The translations under genes were made by a program, and so were the position numbers. The notes beneath the pieces are model-generated. The model was not told the origin of the DNA, did not search any database, and saw nothing but the letters and a program-made list of their open reading frames with translations. A DNA stretch of 20,410 nucleotides, taken from Bacteroidales bacterium UBA4331 (GTDB lineage: Bacteria; Bacteroidota; Bacteroidia; Bacteroidales; Paludibacteraceae). Shown piece by piece: positions 1-8,764 of the stretch; positions within the stretch are counted from its first letter, which is position 1, and the number at the start of each line of letters is the position of its first letter. The DNA lies in assembly GCA_002394395.1 (NCBI GenBank), contig DGTR01000014.1, positions 97,974 to 118,383 on the forward strand. The letters are read 5' to 3'.

Positions 1-283
1 ACGGTCAAACGACGGTCAAAGCCAATGTAACGCCCCTGTAGAGCCCTCGAATGCCAAACTCGACTACGCTGCCCAGAAAGCCGCAGCTGCCGAACGGCGC
101 AAGAAAGAGAGACAGATTGCCGAAACCGAAGAAGCCATCGCAGCCCTCGAGGCACAACAGGCTGAAATAGAACAACTGCTCTCCCTCCCCGAGAACCAGA
201 CCCGGGAGAACTTCCAGCGATACGAATCTGTCAAACACCAGATAGAGCAAAAAATGTACGAATGGGAAATCCTGAATGACTAA
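1..283 (+). CDS. ABC-F family ATPase, C-terminal fragment
   Basis: An open frame enters from the left edge (codons in phase with base 2) and stops with TAA at 281-283. The 93 visible residues are highly charged and predicted coiled coil: an AAAERRKKERQIAE segment, a glutamate/alanine-rich helix, then a second helix ending YEWEILND. This arrangement (basic helix, Glu-rich turn, helix ending near YEW) is typical of the C-terminal domain of soluble ABC-F ATPases of the Uup/YdiF/EttA group, which act on ribosomes or nucleic acids rather than in transport. No ATP-binding motif lies inside the window, so the family call rests on the tail alone. The next gene starts 12 bp downstream on the same strand, so the two may be co-transcribed. 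Confidence 0.68.
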   Translation, partial: RSNDGQSQCNAPVEPSNAKLDYAAQKAAAAERRKKERQIAETEEAIAALEAQQAEIEQLLSLPENQTRENFQRYESVKHQIEQKMYEWEILND

Positions 284-285
284 AT

Positions 286-320
286 AAATGATAAAATGGT
301 AAATGACCAAATCGTAAATT
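286..320 (+). repeat. Heptad array over the deacetylase start codon
   Basis: Five consecutive 7-mers fit the pattern nAAATnn: AAATGAT, AAAATGG, TAAATGA, CCAAATC, GTAAATT. The ATG of the deacetylase gene at 296 lies inside the second unit, and the array encodes the first eight residues (MVNDQIVN). Units are degenerate, but the phase is kept over 35 bp. The unit resembles that of the array at 5369-5410. Confidence 0.55.
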
Positions 321-1453
321 ACCTTATCACGTGGCTTTGCTACGGAGACGAAGAAGCCGCCAAACGCGTCGCATATACGGCGGACGAGAAGGCGCTGGAG
401 ACCTACGACCTCATCATCGTGCCTAACGGACATCTGGGCAAAGACCTGATTGTCCCGGAGTTAACACGCCCCGTGGTAGAGCAGCCCGCGAAGGACAAAA
501 CCATCATCCGCACGGACATCGTCTATTCGGCGTTCTTCTTCACTTCCCGCGCAGAAGAGCTGCTCAATCCCAAGCGCGACGAGCACGGACGATTCGCCGC
601 CAAGGACTCGATGCTCTCCTACAAGAGCCGCCTTCTCATCCCCCGGCTCGACGAGTACGCACGACTCATCCTCAAGCAACTCAACCTGCCGCTGCCGGAA
701 GAAGGGTTCGGACATATATACCTCACCCACGACATCGACTCCATCTCCCAATACCGCCATCTGCGCGGAGCAATAGGAGGTATCCTACGCGGCGAATGGA
801 AACAGGTATGGCGGTCGATCTGGAACATCCACAACGATCCGATATACACCTTCCCATGGTTCATAGAGCAGGATTCAAAAGTTCCCAATGCCGATATGAT
901 TTATTTTGTCAAGCATACCTTCGGCCAAGGCTACGACTACCCGCAGTACTGCCTCCGAGGCTTCGACTGGCGGCACCTAAAAAAACTGCTCCGGCACAAC
1001 AACGCCTACCTCGGCGTACATGGTAGCTACTACGGCTACCTGCCGAAAATCAAATACAGCCGCATGTATCGCGCGCATTATCTAAGGTGTTCCATCGACC
1101 AGATGCAGCGGCTCGTGGATGCCGGCTACCGCGACGACTTCACAATGGGCTTCCCGGATCATATCGGTTTCCGTCTCCAGACCTCGCGCGCCGTGCGGTG
1201 GATCAACCCAAAGACCTACGAACTCACGCCGCTGACCCTCCATCCGCTGATGGTCATGGATTGTACGCTGAGCAACGAGAACTACATGCACCTCGACCAG
1301 GAGGAAGCATACTTCATGTGCGAACGCCTCATCGAGAAAGTGCAGCTCCACCATGGCGACCTCTGTCTCCTCTGGCATAACAACCGTATTACGCCGGAGA
1401 CCTACCACGCATCGTTGTATTCGCAAATACTTCAATTTATTGCCGACAAATAA
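296..1453 (+). CDS. Polysaccharide deacetylase-like protein (NodB-like fold)
   Basis: A 385-residue cytoplasmic-looking protein with no signal peptide. The middle carries YLTHDIDSI (residues 142-150), matching the catalytic/metal-binding Asp pair motif of NodB-type polysaccharide deacetylases (here D146 and D148). A GVHGSY segment at 240-245 is a likely metal-ligand histidine region, and CLLWHNN near the C-terminus matches the family's final histidine motif. The first ~130 residues resemble the N-terminal extension seen in Bacteroidetes relatives, with the conserved stretch around FFFTSRAEELLN. Family members remove acyl groups from sugars in surface or capsular glycans. Substrate is unknown. 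Its placement directly before two glycosyltransferase genes supports a role in surface glycan assembly. ATG 296 is used, 12 bp after the previous stop; the region around it is a heptad array. Confidence 0.78.
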   Translation: MVNDQIVNYLITWLCYGDEEAAKRVAYTADEKALETYDLIIVPNGHLGKDLIVPELTRPVVEQPAKDKTIIRTDIVYSAFFFTSRAEELLNPKRDEHGRFAAKDSMLSYKSRLLIPRLDEYARLILKQLNLPLPEEGFGHIYLTHDIDSISQYRHLRGAIGGILRGEWKQVWRSIWNIHNDPIYTFPWFIEQDSKVPNADMIYFVKHTFGQGYDYPQYCLRGFDWRHLKKLLRHNNAYLGVHGSYYGYLPKIKYSRMYRAHYLRCSIDQMQRLVDAGYRDDFTMGFPDHIGFRLQTSRAVRWINPKTYELTPLTLHPLMVMDCTLSNENYMHLDQEEAYFMCERLIEKVQLHHGDLCLLWHNNRITPETYHASLYSQILQFIADK

Positions 1454-2654
1454 ATCACATAGGATATTAGTCGTTGCCGATGCTTTCGGCAAACCCAGTT
1501 TTGCACCTCGTCTTCGCAGTATTTGTGAATACCTGGTTCAGAACGGCTGGGATGTCGAAGTATATACAGAGCAGTTTGTGCCGCTTGATTTTGAGCACAA
1601 CTACCCCATTTTCGAGTGCCCGCTTTACCGCAATCGCTCTTGGGACTGGTTGCTAAAAACAGCCTGGTCGCTGCTCTCGGACTGGAAAAACCGGGCTTTT
1701 GCACGATGGCTGCTGAAGGGTACAGAGCACAAACAGTACGATCTGGTCTTCTGTACGACGTTCTCTACTTTCCCCCTGCGCGCAGCCTTGACGATTGCCA
1801 AGGCCAAACACATCCCTCTCCATGTGGACCTGCGCGACCTGGACGAACAAGCCCCGAACAGCCAGTATCAGTCACATCGGCAATGGTGGACAAGACCCTT
1901 CAGACGAATCTACAGAGATATACATATCCGGAGAAGAAATACGATCGTTCGACAGGCCGACAGCGTGACTACCGTCTCCCCGTGGCACGTGGATTTTATA
2001 AGCCATATCAATCCGCACACTTCGCTGATCTACAACGGCTACGATAACCGCTTGTTCATGCCTTCCGACATACCGACAGATACTTTCCGCATCCTTTATA
2101 CCGGACGTATCTATGAATCGGAGTTGCAGGACCCAAAGCCCTTTATTCAAGCCCTTGCGACGCTGCCTCCCATGGAACATCTCGCCGTGGAATGGTACAC
2201 CGACACAAAAGGAAAAGAGACGATTCAGCATCTCGCCTCCCTCTACCACTGCTCACTCCCTATGCAATTCCACGACTATGTACCGACGCAAAACATCCCG
2301 CATTTGCTGCACGAATGTAGTATCGCTTTAGTCCTTTCTCATCTGGCAACAGAAAAGGGCCCGCATGGTATTATGACGACGAAATTCTTCGAGGCGCTCG
2401 GCACGGAGAAACCCGTACTATGTGTCCCCTCGGATAAAGAATGTCTGGCTGAGGTCATCCGAGAGACCAACGCTGGCCTGGCGGCCTCCTCCGTGCAAGA
2501 AATACAAGCATTCATTCTGGACAAATATGCCGAATGGAAAACCAAGGGCTTCACACGCCAACCGGTGAACACGGAGTTCAAACAGCTCTTTACCCGCCAA
2601 TACCAGGCGCAACAGTTTGAAAACATCTTCCTTTCCCTCATTCGCCATGATTAG
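1440..2654 (+). CDS. Glycosyltransferase family 4 protein
   Basis: About 404 residues from a TTG start at 1440, overlapping the deacetylase stop by 14 bp. An upstream ATG at 1353 is in frame, but its extra 29 residues read the deacetylase gene out of frame and look unlike a glycosyltransferase, so TTG 1440 is preferred; this start is not certain. The N-terminal Rossmann domain begins RILVVADAFGKPSFAPRL, as in GT4 enzymes of the GT-B fold. The C-terminal domain has an IYNGYDNRLF segment, an ILYTGRIY strand and TTKFFEALGTEKPVL, the usual GT4 donor-binding Glu region. It probably transfers a sugar from a nucleotide donor during exopolysaccharide or LPS-type glycan synthesis. Donor and acceptor cannot be inferred. 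The stop overlaps the next gene's start by 8 bp. Confidence 0.8.
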   Translation: MPTNKSHRILVVADAFGKPSFAPRLRSICEYLVQNGWDVEVYTEQFVPLDFEHNYPIFECPLYRNRSWDWLLKTAWSLLSDWKNRAFARWLLKGTEHKQYDLVFCTTFSTFPLRAALTIAKAKHIPLHVDLRDLDEQAPNSQYQSHRQWWTRPFRRIYRDIHIRRRNTIVRQADSVTTVSPWHVDFISHINPHTSLIYNGYDNRLFMPSDIPTDTFRILYTGRIYESELQDPKPFIQALATLPPMEHLAVEWYTDTKGKETIQHLASLYHCSLPMQFHDYVPTQNIPHLLHECSIALVLSHLATEKGPHGIMTTKFFEALGTEKPVLCVPSDKECLAEVIRETNAGLAASSVQEIQAFILDKYAEWKTKGFTRQPVNTEFKQLFTRQYQAQQFENIFLSLIRHD

Positions 2655-3354
2655 TATCATCGTCCCAATATATAATACAGAGACCTATCTGCAAAGGTGT
2701 TTGGAGAGCTTGCTTTGCCAGACGGAGCAGGATCTGCAGATTATTCTGGTGGACGACGGTAGCACCGATGGCAGCTATGCTATCGCACACTCTTTCGCCG
2801 TCCGGGACACACGCATCCTGCTCTTGCAACAGCCGCACGCCGGACAATCCGCAGCACGCAATCTCGCGCTCCAACACGCCCAAGGAGAATTCCTCGCTTT
2901 CGTGGACGCGGACGATGCCTTGGATCCCGACTGGTGTGAGAAACATCTGGCAGCCATCGGAGATTGCGATTACATACAGAGCGGATACCAACGTATATAT
3001 AACGGCGTAGCGTCAAAACCGCAAATGCCCAAACATAGCTACCAGTTCACCTCGCCCTGCATGCGGCTCTACAAACGGAAAAAAATGGCAGGGCTCTCTT
3101 TTCCGGAAGGAATGATTTACGAAGATGTCATCTGGTCCGTTGAATGGTGGCTGAGGAGTCCGAAATGCCGAATGTTAAACTACAGCGGGTACCTATATAC
3201 CCTCAATCCCCATAGTACGACTTCGCAAACCCATAAAGAAGCCCAAAAACGCCTCTTTGAGGAGTTACGAAAAAGACTCAAAGGACAAACCATAAAAGGT
3301 AAACTAATCATTTTATTAACCCTGTTAAGACTAAAAATTCACTTCATATCATGA
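2647..3354 (+). CDS. Glycosyltransferase family 2 protein
   Basis: A 235-residue GT-A fold enzyme. The start at ATG 2647 gives MISIIVPIYNTETYLQRC, the standard GT2 N-terminus; an in-frame ATG 30 bp upstream only adds residues that overlap the GT4 gene. Hallmarks are VDDGSTDGS near residue 35 (nucleotide binding), AGQSAARN near 70, and FVDADDALDP near 88, the DxD-like metal site. A later YEDVIW segment matches the typical ED(V/L) acid motif of small Bacteroidetes GT2 enzymes. It overlaps the GT4 stop by 8 bp, and its TGA overlaps the following ATG as ATGA, which suggests translational coupling through the whole cluster. It likely adds one sugar to the same glycan as the GT4 enzyme. Confidence 0.85.
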   Translation: MISIIVPIYNTETYLQRCLESLLCQTEQDLQIILVDDGSTDGSYAIAHSFAVRDTRILLLQQPHAGQSAARNLALQHAQGEFLAFVDADDALDPDWCEKHLAAIGDCDYIQSGYQRIYNGVASKPQMPKHSYQFTSPCMRLYKRKKMAGLSFPEGMIYEDVIWSVEWWLRSPKCRMLNYSGYLYTLNPHSTTSQTHKEAQKRLFEELRKRLKGQTIKGKLIILLTLLRLKIHFIS

Positions 3355-5486
3355 AACGATTCTTCATCTTCATTCTTTTGGCAGGCTGCGTCTCTTTGCA
3401 GGCAGCTACCTATTTTGCTTCGCCTTCCGGCACAGGTGATGGCTCTTCCTACGCCTCGCCGACCTCGTTTGCTGCAGGCGTAGCCAGACTCACAGCCCCC
3501 GGTGACACACTCTATCTCCTGGGCGGTACGTATGAGTTCACGGATAAGTTCTCCATCAACAAACAGGGCTCTTCCTCCAAACGCATCGTCATCTCCGGAT
3601 ACCCGGGAGAGAAAGCGATTCTGGACTTTCACCAAGTACCTTACGGCACACGCGGCATCACCGTGCACGCCAACTCGCTGTACGTCCATATCAAAGATCT
3701 TGCGATTGCCTGGTCTGGCAAGAACAACCTCTATAACGAAGGCTCGTACTGCCTCTTTGAGAACCTCGATATATACGGCTCCGCAGATACCGGTTGCCAG
3801 ATGAAGAAAGGCGGAAACAATGTCATCCTCAATGTGGACTCCCACGATAACTTCGACTACGAGACGATGTCCGGCTCTACAGCTAATTTCGGCGGCAATG
3901 CGGACGGTTTTGCCGACAAGCAGTTTACCGGCGCCGGAAACCACTATATCGGTTGCCGCGCGTGGAATAACTCCGATGACGGATGGGATTTCTTCCAACG
4001 TGTGAGCTCGTCCAACACCATCATCGAGAACTGCGTCTGCTACCAGAACGGCATGCCCTACTACGACATGTCCCACAACCCGCGTGCGACAGGTGTGGAC
4101 AAACCTTGGTTTGACTCCAAAGTAGGAACCCAGATGACCGACCGCTATGGCCAAACCATCACCATCACCCTTGACCGCTATCCCTGCCAGGGTAACGGCA
4201 ACGGCTTTAAGATGGGTGGTCAATATACGGACCACAAGATCTTGATCCACCACTGTCTGGCAGTAGCCAATAACGCCCGTGGATTCGACCAGAACAACAA
4301 CGGCGGTACCATGTGGGTCTATAACAATACCGGTTATGACAACGGCGTCAACTTCGGTTTCACCACTGCCTATGGCACCGACGAGTTGCGCAATAACATC
4401 AGTTATCGGGGCAAGAGCGCAGACCAACCCAAATCGAAGAGTGTCATCGCTATCGACCATAACTCCTGGAACGGCTTTAACCTCTCCGCCTCGGACTTTC
4501 AGTCGCTCGACACGACGCAGATCCTTGCCCCGCGTACCGCAGATGGTTCGCTACCGGAGGGTACCTGCCTGCATCTCGCAGATGGTTCTTCACTCATCAA
4601 CGCCGGCATTGACGTTAACCTCTGTTACAACGATTTCGCGCCGGACTTGGGATGCTACGAGACACCCGGAGAACGGCATGATCCCGAGCCACCGGGAGGA
4701 GATACCATTCCTTCTGTTCAGCCCGAAGGCACACATGCCGTAGCGTTCGTCACCATCCCCAAATCGCCGGAAGACAAAGCCCTGCTCCAATACCTCCGCG
4801 CCAACGACAGTCTATGGGTTGTCGAGACCGACGCCACCGATCCCAAAGTGGACTATAGTACCTACGAAGTTATCGTCTTAGGCCCCAAGCCCAATAGTGG
4901 CGCTCAGGGCTTCGCGCCGCTCAAAGGCTACGACAAACCTATGGTGCTGCTCAAGCCTTTCCTGCTCAAAGCCAATGTCTGGAACTGGGGTACAGCGGTG
5001 AACACACAAGACCTCTCTATCGCTGTGACCGACGCCTCTCACCCGCTTTTCGAGGGACTGAGCATCACAGAAGGCGAGGCAACACTCTTCGAGCGATGCG
5101 AGACAAACGCGGTTACCGCTATCTCCGCATGGACCAATACCGAAGGCTTCGATGTGCTTGCTTCGCCGGTGTCACAACTGGGATCTACCTCGATTGCTTT
5201 CCTGCCTCAAGGCACCATCTGCAACGGTACGACACTCCTCCAACCGATGTACATGATCGGCGTGAGCGAGTACTCGACCCTTTATCTCTCGACGGATGGC
5301 AAGCGGCTCATAGAAAATGCGATATGCCTCCTCTTAGGCATCCCTAACAACCATTCCGAACAACCGCTTAATATCGAAAATCATAAATCGGAAATCATAA
5401 ATCATAAATTTATACAAGATGGCAAACTTTTTATCCGCATGGGCGAAGCGGTGTATGATCTTACCGGTCGCCGTATTAATCGCTAA
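3351..5486 (+). CDS. Secreted PL9-type pectate lyase with C-terminal add-on domain
   Basis: 711 residues. A signal peptide (MKRFFIFILLAGCVSLQA) is followed by a right-handed beta-helix, residues ~20-437, that ends PDLGCYE as PL9 enzymes do. By spacing to Dickeya Pel9A, the Ca-binding Asps are D185 (NADGF) and D209, D210, D213 (SDDGWD), and the catalytic Lys is K287 in GNGNGFKMGG. All are present, so the enzyme should be active in beta-elimination of pectate or a related uronate. About 35 extra residues separate D213 and K287 compared with Pel9A. Residues ~460-670 form a second alpha/beta domain (AVAFVTIP, VIVLGPKP, HPLFEGLSI) resembling ThuA/GATase-like modules; this is an inference. A heptad-encoded linker (~674-687) and a sorting-type tail ending VYDLTGRRINR follow. 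The ATG overlaps the GT2 stop. Confidence 0.82.
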   Translation: MKRFFIFILLAGCVSLQAATYFASPSGTGDGSSYASPTSFAAGVARLTAPGDTLYLLGGTYEFTDKFSINKQGSSSKRIVISGYPGEKAILDFHQVPYGTRGITVHANSLYVHIKDLAIAWSGKNNLYNEGSYCLFENLDIYGSADTGCQMKKGGNNVILNVDSHDNFDYETMSGSTANFGGNADGFADKQFTGAGNHYIGCRAWNNSDDGWDFFQRVSSSNTIIENCVCYQNGMPYYDMSHNPRATGVDKPWFDSKVGTQMTDRYGQTITITLDRYPCQGNGNGFKMGGQYTDHKILIHHCLAVANNARGFDQNNNGGTMWVYNNTGYDNGVNFGFTTAYGTDELRNNISYRGKSADQPKSKSVIAIDHNSWNGFNLSASDFQSLDTTQILAPRTADGSLPEGTCLHLADGSSLINAGIDVNLCYNDFAPDLGCYETPGERHDPEPPGGDTIPSVQPEGTHAVAFVTIPKSPEDKALLQYLRANDSLWVVETDATDPKVDYSTYEVIVLGPKPNSGAQGFAPLKGYDKPMVLLKPFLLKANVWNWGTAVNTQDLSIAVTDASHPLFEGLSITEGEATLFERCETNAVTAISAWTNTEGFDVLASPVSQLGSTSIAFLPQGTICNGTTLLQPMYMIGVSEYSTLYLSTDGKRLIENAICLLLGIPNNHSEQPLNIENHKSEIINHKFIQDGKLFIRMGEAVYDLTGRRINR
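5369..5410 (+). repeat. In-frame heptad array in the pectate lyase linker
   Basis: Six 7-mers with consensus nnAAATC: TAATATC, GAAAATC, ATAAATC, GGAAATC, ATAAATC, ATAAATT. The first is the most degenerate. The 42 bp encode the linker between the second domain of the pectate lyase and its C-terminal tail, and keep the reading frame. Confidence 0.7.
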
Positions 5487-7140
5487 TCTCGTTTTAGCAG
5501 AGGACGCACAGTATCAAGATGTGCATTATACCGTCGATGACAACCGTCTGACGGCGGAAGTGACGCTCAATCCCAAAGCTTCGGGCGAGCTGCTGATCCC
5601 CGAGACCATCGTCGTTGGCCAGAATACCTACACGGTCATCGCTATCGGCGACAAGGCTTTCAAGGGCTGCAAGAACCTCACCGCCATCGTTCTGCCAAAG
5701 ACCATCGAGCGCGTCTATCGCTCGGCTTTTGACGGCACGGGCATCATGCTCAACAAGGAAAACTGGAAGGACGGTTGTCTCTGGATAGACTCCATCCTCA
5801 TCGCCACGGACAAGACCATCAAACCGCGGTTCGTCGTTCCCGAAGGTACACGCCTCATCGCTGCCGGTGCTTTCCAAGGTAATAAGACACTCCAGCGTGT
5901 CGAACTGCCGTCCTGTATCTCCCGTATCGACCATGAGACCTTCCGCGATTGCAAGAACCTGCAGAAAGTGGTCATCCCCAAGACCATCACCTCCATCGGC
6001 GAGGACGCTTTCCTCGGTTGCGGAATCTATCAGAACGAGAAGAAATGGAAGAAAGGAGCCCTCATCCTCGACGACTGCCTTGTGGCGACCAACAACGACC
6101 TGCCTGCTAAATATATCTTCAAGAACAAGATTCCTATCCGCCTTATCGCGGAGCGCGCGTTTGCCAACCGCAAGAACCTGCGCACCGTCGTTATCCCCGA
6201 GACCGTCACAGCCGTTCCTACCGCTTGTTTCTACCAATGTGAGAACCTCATAGACGTCACGATCCCTGCTACGGTCCGCACGGTTGGCAACTTCGCGTTC
6301 TATAACTGCGGTCTGCTCAAAAACGCCCTTCTGCCCAGTGACTTGGAGCATTTGGGAGCCGGCGCTTTCTACGGCTGCATCAACCTCAAGGAGCAGATCC
6401 TGAGCGATAAGATCGAGGTCCTCGAGCGCGCTACGTTCTTCACCTGCCGCGGCCTCAAAGAGATCAAACTCCCTGCCCGTTTACGCCGTTTGGACGCAGG
6501 GGTCTTCGCCGGCTGTACCAACATAGAAGCTATCGAACTGCCTTCCACCCTCAACTTCATGGGCGATCAGGTGTTTGCAGGCTGCGCTACCTTGCGTAAG
6601 ATCGTCATCCCTTACGGCGTCAACTCGCTGCCCAAGCAAGCCTTCCAAGGCTGCACGCGGCTCTACCGCATCGACCTGCCGGACGGTATCTACGCCATCG
6701 GTGACGAAGCACTCGACGGATGTCTGGCGTTGGAGAAGATCAACATCCCTCTCTCTACTTTCCGTATCGGCGTGCGCGCGTTCCATAACTGCCAGCAGAT
6801 ACGCGGCATTGCCCTCGTGGACCACATCCATATGATTGAAGAAGGTGCCTTCCAGGAGTGTAAGATGCTGGAGGAGGTCAAACTGCCGGCATCGCTCAAA
6901 CGCCTTCACCAAGGGGCTTTCGCACAATGTATCAATCTTCAGAAACTCATCCTCAATGCTTCTCTCAAGCACATCGACGACGGTGCTTTCTACGGCTGCC
7001 GCAGCCTGCGAGAGGTACAATGGAACGACTCCCTGAAGACCATCGGTGTCGAAGCCTTCATGGACTGCAAATACTTACGGACGCCTGTGCTGGCGCCCGA
7101 AGTAGAGATCGGCAAGAATGCGTTTAAAGGTTGTCGATAG
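5419..7140 (+). CDS. BspA-like leucine-rich repeat secreted protein
   Basis: 573 residues from ATG 5419, overlapping the pectate lyase gene by 68 bp. An alternative ATG at 5455 (32 bp overlap) would drop K10 and R11, which give the signal peptide its basic end, so the longer form is kept; the start is uncertain. The hydrophobic core MILPVAVLIANLVLA precedes a likely cleavage before EDAQ. The rest is about twenty ~23-residue repeats of the LRR_5/BspA type (pattern I..IG..AF.GC..L..V.LP). Two interruptions of the kind W..G.L..DD.L.AT are seen at residues ~114-135 and ~210-235, as in other BspA-like proteins. Such proteins are exported and bind host matrix, other bacteria or polysaccharide. The protein ends at a repeat boundary with no sorting tail, and its 3' end overlaps the convergent phosphoesterase gene by 17 bp. 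Confidence 0.85.
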   Translation: MANFLSAWAKRCMILPVAVLIANLVLAEDAQYQDVHYTVDDNRLTAEVTLNPKASGELLIPETIVVGQNTYTVIAIGDKAFKGCKNLTAIVLPKTIERVYRSAFDGTGIMLNKENWKDGCLWIDSILIATDKTIKPRFVVPEGTRLIAAGAFQGNKTLQRVELPSCISRIDHETFRDCKNLQKVVIPKTITSIGEDAFLGCGIYQNEKKWKKGALILDDCLVATNNDLPAKYIFKNKIPIRLIAERAFANRKNLRTVVIPETVTAVPTACFYQCENLIDVTIPATVRTVGNFAFYNCGLLKNALLPSDLEHLGAGAFYGCINLKEQILSDKIEVLERATFFTCRGLKEIKLPARLRRLDAGVFAGCTNIEAIELPSTLNFMGDQVFAGCATLRKIVIPYGVNSLPKQAFQGCTRLYRIDLPDGIYAIGDEALDGCLALEKINIPLSTFRIGVRAFHNCQQIRGIALVDHIHMIEEGAFQECKMLEEVKLPASLKRLHQGAFAQCINLQKLILNASLKHIDDGAFYGCRSLREVQWNDSLKTIGVEAFMDCKYLRTPVLAPEVEIGKNAFKGCR

Positions 7141-8011
7141 AGGGGAAATCAATGTAGTGATAGATGGCAGCATCGCCCATATTGACTTTCATATAGGACT
7201 GCCCCTTCTCACTGTCTTTCGTCGCGTTGAGCACTAAATAATTGACGCCCTTAAAGAATACCGATTGCCGTGCGTGTTGGTGACCGCTCCACACGTACGG
7301 TATTTTGTATTCGGAGAGAAGAGTCGTCAACTCATAGGTCTCCTCCATCGCCATATTCGACGTGTGGCCTTGCGACATATCGAGTTTCCATAGATGCGTA
7401 TGCGTATAGACGATGATGCGGCGGTAAGCCTCTTTGGATTTAGCCTCCAACAACTCCTTCAGCCATTTCGTCTGCTCCGTGCCAAGCGTTCCTTCGGCGC
7501 TGTCCAGACAGATGAACAGATCTAACTTCTTCGCGCCGTTGCGGGTCTCAAACCAATACGTACCGCTCTTGAAGAAACCGCGGTACTCCGACCACTGCTT
7601 GAAATAGATATCGTGGTTGCCGGGGGTCACAAAGACGGTATCGGCAATCGTCTGACCGGGGAAATGCAGGATGCTGTCGGCGCACGGAAGATTCTTCTGT
7701 GCATCAATCACATCGCCTAAATGGATCGCGATTTTCGGAGCTGTCTCTGCCTTGTATTGGGCTACGAAATAGTCGAGGTTCTTATGCGTCTTACGGGTGA
7801 TATGGCTATCAGTACATACATAGATTACGTAGTCGTCTGCGCCCATGTTAAGACTGATCTCCCCACGAGTCTGGTTATACGCCATCGACTGCTCAAAACG
7901 CGTGTTCACCACCTCTCCGTTCGGCGAGAACATGCCAGCCATATCCAAGGTACTGTTTTCGCTGCAAGCTGCCAGAAGAAACGCAGCTGCTATATAGAGA
8001 TATTTCTTCAT
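7124..8011 (-). CDS. Lipoprotein metallophosphoesterase (calcineurin-like)
   Basis: 295 residues with a lipoprotein signal: basic MKKY, a hydrophobic stretch, then the lipobox LAAC with the acylated Cys at 16. The full calcineurin-like metal site is visible in order: D68 and H70 (CTDSH), D100 (HLGDVID), N132/H133 (PGNHD), H204 (YTHTH), H244 and H246 (GHQH). It therefore should hydrolyse phosphoesters with two metal ions at the periplasmic or surface side of a membrane. Substrate is not deducible; relatives include purple-acid-phosphatase-like and phosphodiesterase enzymes. It is the last gene of the minus-strand operon that begins with ftsW. The spacer before it (8012-8035) is largely a heptad array. 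The 3' end overlaps the LRR gene by 17 bp, and no terminator hairpin is seen. Confidence 0.85.
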   Translation of the reverse strand: MKKYLYIAAAFLLAACSENSTLDMAGMFSPNGEVVNTRFEQSMAYNQTRGEISLNMGADDYVIYVCTDSHITRKTHKNLDYFVAQYKAETAPKIAIHLGDVIDAQKNLPCADSILHFPGQTIADTVFVTPGNHDIYFKQWSEYRGFFKSGTYWFETRNGAKKLDLFICLDSAEGTLGTEQTKWLKELLEAKSKEAYRRIIVYTHTHLWKLDMSQGHTSNMAMEETYELTTLLSEYKIPYVWSGHQHARQSVFFKGVNYLVLNATKDSEKGQSYMKVNMGDAAIYHYIDFPSIDNL

Positions 8012-8032
8012 TTTTAATTTTTAATTTTTAAT
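8012..8032 (-). repeat. Heptad array upstream of the phosphoesterase gene
   Basis: Three perfect TTTTAAT units on the plus strand (ATTAAAA on the coding strand) fill almost the whole 24-bp spacer between the barrel-protein stop and the ATG at 8011. Confidence 0.8.
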
Positions 8033-8035
8033 TTC

Positions 8036-8749
8036 TCAAAACCTATAGCTGAATCCTGTCCTAAACGTAGCGCCGTAGAACGTCGCGTCGAGATGGAACA
8101 TACCGGTGGGTTTGCATTGGGCCCAGAAATTCAGTCGCCAATGGTCGGTCACGTCGTAGTAAGCCCCGACCGAGAAAAGCGGCTGGTACATTCTCTCCAT
8201 CTGGTAGTCATCTACGTTGCTGATCATAAACGATAGATTCCACGGGTTATTCTGCGGTCGGCAGAAGACCTCGATGCGGTATAAGAGGTTGAACGGCTCC
8301 ACCACAAAAGTCTCGTCGTTATACCACGACCGATCCCAGTCATCTATCACGCGGCTATACAAACCCAAAGTCACGGATACATAATCCATCCGGTACCCCA
8401 CTCCGAGTGCAGCGGTCATGTCACCTATGCGATTCCTCGCCACACCGCGGTAGTAGATATCCGTCTCCAAGAACATCTCTCCCACAGGGAGTTCAAATTT
8501 CGGTCGCAGCTGGAGAGCTCCGGAATGCACATTCGCCGTGGAGAACTGTAACCTCGCCTCCATCTCAAAATGCGGATTGAAGGGCATCAAACCCTGTACA
8601 TCGAAATTCGCATGGTGTCCCCAGGTCTTGTTATAGCTGTACTCCACCATGCCGGAGACGGTGTACTTGCGCTCACCAAACCCCGGATTGCCTGCCCACG
8701 CCGCCATGCTGCTCACGAGGCAAACTACCAAATACAATATCTTCTTCAT
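8036..8749 (-). CDS. Predicted outer-membrane beta-barrel protein
   Basis: 237 residues. MKKILYLVVCLVSSMAAWA is a clear signal peptide. The mature part alternates polar and aromatic/hydrophobic residues in strand-like blocks (for example VSGMVEYSYNKTW, GALQLRPKFELPVG, DMTAALGVGYRMDY, RLNFWAQCKP) and ends TFRTGFSYRF, with the terminal Phe favoured by the BAM assembly machinery. This supports an outer-membrane barrel of roughly 10-12 strands. No specific family is recognised and no function is proposed. It lies 15 bp downstream of mutS2 and 24 bp upstream of the phosphoesterase gene in the same operon, which could link it to envelope maintenance. Confidence 0.72.
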   Translation of the reverse strand: MKKILYLVVCLVSSMAAWAGNPGFGERKYTVSGMVEYSYNKTWGHHANFDVQGLMPFNPHFEMEARLQFSTANVHSGALQLRPKFELPVGEMFLETDIYYRGVARNRIGDMTAALGVGYRMDYVSVTLGLYSRVIDDWDRSWYNDETFVVEPFNLLYRIEVFCRPQNNPWNLSFMISNVDDYQMERMYQPLFSVGAYYDVTDHWRLNFWAQCKPTGMFHLDATFYGATFRTGFSYRF

Positions 8750-8764
8750 ATCTAAAAAAAAATC

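Noticed and set aside
1353..1439. Extended GT4 start at ATG 1353
   Set aside because: Would overlap the deacetylase gene by 101 bp, and the added residues do not fit the GT4 N-terminus, which begins near residue 35 of that form.
3339..4460. 373-codon minus-strand frame opposite the pectate lyase gene
   Set aside because: The plus-strand frame has a signal peptide and all PL9 catalytic residues; the antisense frame is low-complexity Val/Ala and follows from codon bias.
5494..6351. 285-codon minus-strand frame opposite the LRR gene
   Set aside because: Antisense shadow of the regular LRR codons; no independent features.
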